Position numbers and translations under genes: made by a program. 64,000 nt of DNA from Raineyella antarctica (GTDB taxonomy: Bacteria; Actinomycetota; Actinomycetes; Propionibacteriales; Propionibacteriaceae), in the NCBI RefSeq assembly GCF_900092135.1, contig NZ_FMYF01000006.1, forward strand, positions 62,001-126,000, written 5' to 3'. Numbering within the stretch: the stretch's first letter is position 1; each line of letters begins with the position of its first letter. Below are positions 59,200 to 64,000 of this stretch, one piece after another. The notes under the pieces were generated by a model. It had not been told where the DNA came from, made no database searches, and saw only the letters and a program-made list of their open reading frames with translations.

Positions 59200-61971
59200 A
59201 TGCAGATCGCCGAACCGACCCGGACGCCCGAGCGTCGCCCCACCGGCCGTCGCCGCCGGATGCTGGTGCGCTCGCTGCCGATGTTCGCCTGGCTGTTCGC
59301 CGACGTCGTGATCGTGATGATGCACCGGTTCGTGCCGGAGCCGCGCTGGCTGATGGTCCACCTGCTGCTGCTCGGCGCGGTGTCCAACGCCATCGTCGTC
59401 TGGTCCTCCTACTTCGCCGACGCCGTCCTGCGCGGCACCGCCGACCATGCCCGCCGCGACGCGCTCGTGATCGGCCTGCTCAACGTCGGCGCGCTCGGCG
59501 TGGTGGCCTCCGCCGTGACCGACCGGCACGACCTGCTGTACGGCGGAGCCGTCCTCGTCGGGCTCGCCGCGGTGGTGCACGCGGCCGCACTGGTCCGCCA
59601 GCTGCGCACCTCGCTGCCGGCCCGCTTCACCATCGCGGTGCGCTACTACGTCACCGCCGCGCTGATGCTGCCGGTCGGAGCCTGGCTGGGCACCCGGCTG
59701 GCATCCTCCGAGGGCGAGGTGTTCGCCCGGGAACTGCTGGCCCACCTGGCGCTCAACCTGCTCGGCTGGGTCGGCCTGACCATCGCCGGCACCGTCATCA
59801 CGCTCTGGCCGACGATGTTGCGCACCCGCGCGGACGACGCCACCGTCATGGTCGGGCGCCGCGCCTGGTGGCTGCTGACCGGCTCGACCGTCCTGCTGGC
59901 GGGTGCCGGGCTGGCCGGCTGGCGCTGGATCGCGGTGCTGGCGGTGCTCGGCTACCTCGCCGGCCTGGCCACGATCGCCGGCCCACTGGTCCGCGAGGCC
60001 CTCGGCCGTCGCCCGTCCGACTTCGGCACCTGGTCGATGCTGGCCGGGCTGCTGTGGTGGGCCGGCTGCATGGTGGCGGTCGGGGTGCAGCTGACCGGCG
60101 CCCGGGACCTGACCGCGGCGCTGGGCGGCATCCGGACCCTGGTCGGCCCGTTCGCCGCAGGCTTCGTGGCCCAGGTCGTCCTGGGCGCGCTCAGCTACCT
60201 GCTGCCGGTCGTGATCGGCGGCGGACCCTCGATCGTCCGCCGGACCACCGGGGTCGTCGACGCCGGTGCCGCCACCCGGGTGGTGCTGGCCAACGCCAGT
60301 GGGCTGGTTTTCCTGCTGCCGGTGCCGAGCCTGGTCAAGGTCACCACCTCGCTGACCGTGTACGCGGTGATGGCCTGGACGATCGGCCTGCTGGTCGCCA
60401 CCGTCGTCACCGGGCTACGACTGGTCGGCCGCCGCAGTGGCGTCGCCCAGGCTTCGTACGTCCCGGCACCGTACGTCCCGGAGGACGACGCGACCCGGCG
60501 CCGCCGGGCCCAGGGACAGTCCGCGGCGGCGATCGGCGTGCTCGCCCTCCTGGTCGTGCTCGCCGGGGTCGTCGACCCGGTCGCCGTCGTCCGCTCCCCG
60601 ACCCCGCGCGCCGCGGCGATGACCGGGACCGCTGCGCAGCAGACCTCCTCGATCCCCGCCACCGGCCACACCACGACCGTGCAGGTCAGCGCGGCCAACA
60701 TGCGCTTCACCCCCTCCTCGATCGACGTCCCGGTCGGCGACCGGCTGGTCCTCGAGGTGACCAACACCGAGACCAGCGGCCAGGTGCACGACCTGGTCCT
60801 GGCCAACGGCGCCACCACCGGCAAGCTCGCCCCTGGCGACACCGCGACCCTCGACGCGGGGATCATCGGGGCCTCCACCGAGGCCTGGTGCTCGATCGCC
60901 GGACACCGCCAGATGGGGATGACCCTGACGATCAACGCGGTCGGCGCCGCCGGGGCTCCCGCTCCGGCCACCGGCTCCGCGGCTCCGGCCGCCGGGTCCG
61001 CGACGCACGGCATGGCCGGCATGTCCGCCGCAGCCACCGCCCCGGGTCCCGACGCGGTCTGGAACCGCAGCGCCACCCCGGCGGCGGGCCGGCAGGCGTA
61101 CGCCCCCGAGCTGCCCCCGGTCGGGCCGGAGCGTACGCACAAGCTGACCTTCACCGTCAAGGAACTCCAGCAGGAGGTCGCCCCGGGGGTGACCCAGGAG
61201 GTCTGGACGTTCAACGGCACCGTGCCGGGCACCCCGCTGCACGGACGGATCGGGGACGTCTTCGAGATCACCCTGGTCAACGACGGGACGATGGGCCACG
61301 GCATCGACTTCCACGCCGGCGCACTCGCCCCCGACAAGCCGATGCGGACGATCGCCCCGGGCCAGTCCCTCACCTACCGGTTCACCGCGACCCGGGCCGG
61401 GGTCTGGATGTACCACTGCTCCACCATGCCGATGTCGACCCACATCGCCAACGGCATGTACGGGGCGGTGGTGATCGACCCGCCCGACCTCCCCCCGGTC
61501 GCCCACGAGTACCTGCTGGTCCAGGGCGAGCAGTACTACGGCCCGCAGGGAGCCGCCGGGAACGCCGACAAGATCGCCGCCCGCACCCCCGATGCCGTCG
61601 TCTTCAACGGCTATCCCAACCAGTACGACACGACCCCGCTGAGGGCCCGTACCGGCGAGCGCGTCCGCCTCTGGGTCCTCGATGCCGGACCGAACGAGTC
61701 GCTGGCCTTCCATGTCGTCGGTGCCCAGTTCGACTCGGTCTGGAAGGAGGGTAGCTGGCTGCTGCGCTGCGGGCGCGGCCCCGGCGAGGTCACCGGTTCC
61801 ACGGCGTGTACGGACCAGGGTCCGGGCGGCAGCCAGACCCTGGACCTGCTGGCCAGCCAGGGCGGCTTCGTCGAACTGGTCCCGCCCGAGGCCGGCCACT
61901 ACTCCATCGTCAACCACGAGATGACGCTGGCCGAGCGCGGCGCACACGGCACCCTGGCCGTCACCGACTGA
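59200..61971 (+). CDS. Copper-containing nitrite reductase fused to a membrane domain and an extra cupredoxin
   Basis: A 923-residue fusion. Residues 1-460 are polytopic membrane (about 10-11 spans; includes VHLLLLGAVSNAIVVWSSYF and LAHLALNLLGWVGL). Residues 497-580 form a type 1 copper cupredoxin, with ligands His in QVHDLVL, then Cys, His and Met in EAWCSIAGHRQMGM. Residues 643-923 are a two-domain NirK-like multicopper core: MGHGIDFHAG (type 1 and type 2 His), MYHCSTMPMSTHIANGMYG (type 2 His, type 1 Cys, His, Met), FHVVG (type 2 His, near 837) and VNHEMT (His near 905). All expected copper ligands are present. It should reduce nitrite to NO outside the membrane, the extra cupredoxin probably acting as built-in electron donor. 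It follows the NnrS-like gene by one base. Confidence 0.88.
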   Translation: MQIAEPTRTPERRPTGRRRRMLVRSLPMFAWLFADVVIVMMHRFVPEPRWLMVHLLLLGAVSNAIVVWSSYFADAVLRGTADHARRDALVIGLLNVGALGVVASAVTDRHDLLYGGAVLVGLAAVVHAAALVRQLRTSLPARFTIAVRYYVTAALMLPVGAWLGTRLASSEGEVFARELLAHLALNLLGWVGLTIAGTVITLWPTMLRTRADDATVMVGRRAWWLLTGSTVLLAGAGLAGWRWIAVLAVLGYLAGLATIAGPLVREALGRRPSDFGTWSMLAGLLWWAGCMVAVGVQLTGARDLTAALGGIRTLVGPFAAGFVAQVVLGALSYLLPVVIGGGPSIVRRTTGVVDAGAATRVVLANASGLVFLLPVPSLVKVTTSLTVYAVMAWTIGLLVATVVTGLRLVGRRSGVAQASYVPAPYVPEDDATRRRRAQGQSAAAIGVLALLVVLAGVVDPVAVVRSPTPRAAAMTGTAAQQTSSIPATGHTTTVQVSAANMRFTPSSIDVPVGDRLVLEVTNTETSGQVHDLVLANGATTGKLAPGDTATLDAGIIGASTEAWCSIAGHRQMGMTLTINAVGAAGAPAPATGSAAPAAGSATHGMAGMSAAATAPGPDAVWNRSATPAAGRQAYAPELPPVGPERTHKLTFTVKELQQEVAPGVTQEVWTFNGTVPGTPLHGRIGDVFEITLVNDGTMGHGIDFHAGALAPDKPMRTIAPGQSLTYRFTATRAGVWMYHCSTMPMSTHIANGMYGAVVIDPPDLPPVAHEYLLVQGEQYYGPQGAAGNADKIAARTPDAVVFNGYPNQYDTTPLRARTGERVRLWVLDAGPNESLAFHVVGAQFDSVWKEGSWLLRCGRGPGEVTGSTACTDQGPGGSQTLDLLASQGGFVELVPPEAGHYSIVNHEMTLAERGAHGTLAVTD

Positions 61972-62030
61972 TCCGCCGGGCCGGGGTGGCCCGGCTCGGC
62001 CGACCGCCGGCGCTCTGGCATGCTGGCCCC

Positions 62031-62678
62031 ATGCCATGGTCGTCAGTCCTCGCCGTCGTCGCCCATCCGGACGACGAGTCCTTCGGTCTCGGTGCGGTGC
62101 TCGACACCCTGGTCAGCCAGGGAGCGGTCGGCGGCGTGCTCTGCTACACCCGCGGCGAGGCCTCCACGCTGCACGGCGTGGAGGGCGACCTGACGCAGAT
62201 CAGGGTCGCCGAGCTGACCGAGGCCGCCGACCACCTGGGCCTGACGCACGTGCGGCTGTGCGAGTTCCCCGACGGCGACCTGGCCTCGGTCGACCGGGCC
62301 GAGCTGGCCGCCCTCGCGGTGGAGCAGGCACGCGCCCAGCAGGCCGACCTGGTCATGGTGATGGACGAGTCCGGGATCACCGGCCATCCCGACCACCGGG
62401 CCGCGACCGCGGCCGGCCTGGCCGCCGCCGACGAACTCGGGCTCCCGGTGCTGGCCTGGACCCTCTCCCCCGCCATCACCGACCAGCTGAACGCCGAGTT
62501 CCCGGCAGGCTTCATCGGCACGACCGGTGACGAGGTCTGGCGGGTCTCCCGCGAGCACCAACTGGAGGCCGCCAAGGCCCACGCCAGCCAGGCCCTGCCG
62601 ACGTCGGTGCTGTGGCGTCGGCTGGAGCTGATGGGCGACGAGGAGCACGTCCGCTGGCTGCGCCGCCCGGTCGCCTGA
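62031..62678 (+). CDS. PIG-L / LmbE-like N-acetylglucosaminyl deacetylase family protein
   Basis: A 215-residue zinc-dependent deacetylase of the GlcNAc-PI/mycothiol family. The zinc site is AHPDDESFGLG near residue 11 and the second motif is GHPDHRAATAAG, with YTRGEAST between. It is shorter than MshB and Mca (about 300), and lacks their C-terminal part, so its substrate is unlikely to be mycothiol itself. CATGCT lies six bases before the ATG. No signal peptide. It follows the nitrite reductase gene by 60 bases but has its own start signals. Confidence 0.88.
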   Translation: MPWSSVLAVVAHPDDESFGLGAVLDTLVSQGAVGGVLCYTRGEASTLHGVEGDLTQIRVAELTEAADHLGLTHVRLCEFPDGDLASVDRAELAALAVEQARAQQADLVMVMDESGITGHPDHRAATAAGLAAADELGLPVLAWTLSPAITDQLNAEFPAGFIGTTGDEVWRVSREHQLEAAKAHASQALPTSVLWRRLELMGDEEHVRWLRRPVA

Positions 62679-62717
62679 CCCCCGCCGGCTCCGCCCGGTC
62701 GTACGCGCCGCGGGCGA

Positions 62718-63740
62718 TCAGTGCCCCAGGAAGGCCCCGGCCTGCTCCGCCGCCGCCCGGGCCCCCGGCGCGACGCCGGCCAGGGTGGCCGACCCCGGGC
62801 CGGTCCAGTCCCCGTAGCCGACCAGGAACAGTCCCGGGACCGTCGGCGTACGACCCGCCAGCAGCCCTCGCAGGTGCCGGAGCGCCGGCCGGAAGCCGGT
62901 GCACCAGATCAGGTGGTCGGCCTCGATCCGGTCCAGGCTCGTGACCATCGGGGTGGCGACCAGGCGCCCCGCGTCCCGTGCCTCGCGGACCGGCGGGACC
63001 ATGACGATGTCGCCGAGGCGGTCGGCGGGACCGGGGTCGGGCTCGCCGCGGACCAGGGCCAGCGCCCGCACCCGGTTGCGCCGGAACAGCACGCGCCCGT
63101 CGACCTCGTCGGGCATCCAGCGCGGCGGCCATGTCGTGTACCAGGTCAGGTCGGCCACTGCCCCCAGCTCCGCGGCGATCTGGGCCCCCGAGTTGGCCCC
63201 GCCGACGACCGCCACCCGAGAGCCGGCGAAGGGCTCGGTCCCGGGGTAGTGCGCACTGTGCCACTGCCCGCCGCGGAAATGGCCGGGATACCAGGGCACG
63301 AAGGGCCGCGACCAGGTACCCGTCGCGCTGACCACCGCCCTGGCCCGCCAAGTGCGCCGGCCGGTGCGGACGTGGAAGACACCCTGCGAGTGGGTGACCT
63401 GTTCCACCCGGACGGGGCGCTCGATCGGCAGGTCGTAGCGGGACTCGTACGCGGCCAGGTACTCGATGACGTGCCGGGCAGGCGGAAAACCGTCGTAGCC
63501 GGGCATCATGATGCCCGGCAGGTTGGAGAACTCGGCGGTGGAGAACAGCGTCAGGCTGGGCCAGGTGTGCTGCCAGGCGCCCCCCGGCGCGGGCTGGTCG
63601 TCGAGGATGACGAACGAGAGGCCGGCCCGCCGCAGGTAGTAGCCGGTGGCCAGCCCGGCCTGGCCGCCACCGATCACCACCACGTCCGGATCGTACGGGG
63701 ATCCGACGTCCTCGGGTGCGTGGGGCGCACGACCGGACAT
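62718..63740 (-). CDS. FAD-dependent oxidoreductase (CzcO/ArsO-like flavin monooxygenase family)
   Basis: A 340-residue flavoprotein. The FAD-binding motif is VVVIGGGQAGLATGYYLRRAG near residue 22, and the NADPH-binding motif is VAVVGGANSGAQIAAEL near residue 165. Between is the flavoprotein SATGTWSRPFVPWYPG; near the end FLVGYGDWTGPGSATLAG binds FAD. The pattern W/H..WPSLTLF matches CzcO/Trk-like flavin monooxygenases, typically about 350 residues. Substrate unknown. It converges with the PIG-L gene over 39 bases and is divergent from the next gene. Confidence 0.9.
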   Translation of the reverse strand: MSGRAPHAPEDVGSPYDPDVVVIGGGQAGLATGYYLRRAGLSFVILDDQPAPGGAWQHTWPSLTLFSTAEFSNLPGIMMPGYDGFPPARHVIEYLAAYESRYDLPIERPVRVEQVTHSQGVFHVRTGRRTWRARAVVSATGTWSRPFVPWYPGHFRGGQWHSAHYPGTEPFAGSRVAVVGGANSGAQIAAELGAVADLTWYTTWPPRWMPDEVDGRVLFRRNRVRALALVRGEPDPGPADRLGDIVMVPPVREARDAGRLVATPMVTSLDRIEADHLIWCTGFRPALRHLRGLLAGRTPTVPGLFLVGYGDWTGPGSATLAGVAPGARAAAEQAGAFLGH

Positions 63741-63830
63741 GACGACTCCTGGGGGACGGCGGGAGGACGGGAGGGCGGCGCTGCGTCGCCTCGGGCCACC
63801 CTACCGAGCGCGCACCGGCCGATACGGCGC

Positions 63831-63866
63831 CGGCTCGTCGGGCGGCTCGTGGGTCGGCTCGTGGCT
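63831..63866. repeat. Three imperfect 12-bp tandem units
   Basis: The units CGGCTCGTCGGG, CGGCTCGTGGGT and CGGCTCGTGGCT run end to end, then a partial fourth begins CGGCGA. They lie in the divergent gap between the flavin monooxygenase and the last gene. Confidence 0.7.
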
Positions 63867-63935
63867 CGGCGACCTGCTGGAGGAGTCCGCTCTGGTTGGA
63901 TGAACCTGTCAGACCCCGACACGAGGAGGTGGGAC

Positions 63936-64000
63936 ATGGACCGGCATGCCGACATCCAGCGCCGACGCGGCTCGGTGCCCCAGGTGGACAGGCCGACGCC
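63936..64000 (+). CDS. Start of an unidentified gene running off the window
   Basis: An ATG at 63936 preceded by GAGGAGG with a seven-base gap opens a frame that stays open to the edge: MDRHADIQRRRGSVPQVDRP. This is too little to name. The strong ribosome site and the absence of any competing feature support a real gene. It is divergent from the flavin monooxygenase gene. Confidence 0.5.
   Translation, partial: MDRHADIQRRRGSVPQVDRPT

Noticed and set aside
63674-63955. 93-codon minus-strand open frame at the right edge
   Set aside because: It overlaps the tandem repeats and the start of the flavin monooxygenase gene on the same strand in another frame; translation is Arg/Pro/Ser-rich with no ribosome site.

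Overview
The window is 64 kb of very GC-rich, densely packed chromosomal DNA with genes on both strands. The gene content points to an actinobacterium: the MurT/GatD peptidoglycan amidation pair, a mycothiol-dependent-nitroreductase-family protein, a DtxR/IdeR-type iron box, EttA, a truncated haemoglobin O, Nei-type glycosylase, and many genes whose start codon sits only 6-7 bases after a -10 hexamer (leaderless transcription). Placement in the Propionibacteriales is a guess from general style, not something the sequence proves. I see no rRNA, insertion sequence, integrase, prophage or CRISPR array.

Layout. 1-6 kb: the 3' part of glycerol kinase, then a polar amino-acid ABC importer on the minus strand with three related lipoprotein binding proteins around one permease and one ATPase. 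6-11 kb: an unrecognised 522-residue protein coupled to a Nei glycosylase, rpiB, a Tat-type extensin/M15-like lipoprotein, and an Rv2466c-family thiol protein. 11-15 kb: pepN and a NIF3 protein. 15.5-18.5 kb: the start of the pyrimidine operon (pyrR-pyrB-pyrC). 18.5-24 kb: globin, GH13 glucosidase, thioesterase/acyl-CoA ligase pair, MarR regulator. 24-32 kb: a catabolic stretch with a giant FAD/Fe-S 2-hydroxyacid dehydrogenase, acylating acetaldehyde dehydrogenase plus 4-hydroxy-2-oxovalerate aldolase, an MHS-family transporter and a divergent IclR regulator. 32-40 kb: ettA, an atypical SSB, two back-to-back dynamin-like GTPases and a PrsW protease. 40-43 kb: tRNA-Arg, then an MFS drug exporter-TetR unit with a palindromic operator. 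43-47 kb: dicarboxylate symporter with a divergent CitA/CitB-type two-component system. 47-50 kb: thioredoxin, iron-boxed bfd-bfr, orn, tRNA-His, ribokinase. 50-56 kb: murT-gatD, an exonuclease paired with a cNMP/CBS/DUF294 protein. 56-62 kb: a probable nitrite-reduction region (Rieske protein, FMN-binding protein, Crp/Fnr regulator, NnrS-like membrane protein, and a copper nitrite reductase fused to a membrane domain and an extra cupredoxin). 62-64 kb: PIG-L deacetylase, flavoprotein monooxygenase and the first codons of a further gene.

The most interesting items are the tripartite nitrite reductase fusion and its surrounding putative respiratory island, the tandem dynamin-like GTPases with a membrane protease, the three-receptor ABC importer, the MHS transporter that seems to begin with an ATA codon behind a duplicated Shine-Dalgarno cassette, and the repeated leaderless-promoter signature (about a dozen genes). 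Functions are assigned by reading motifs; no database search was run.
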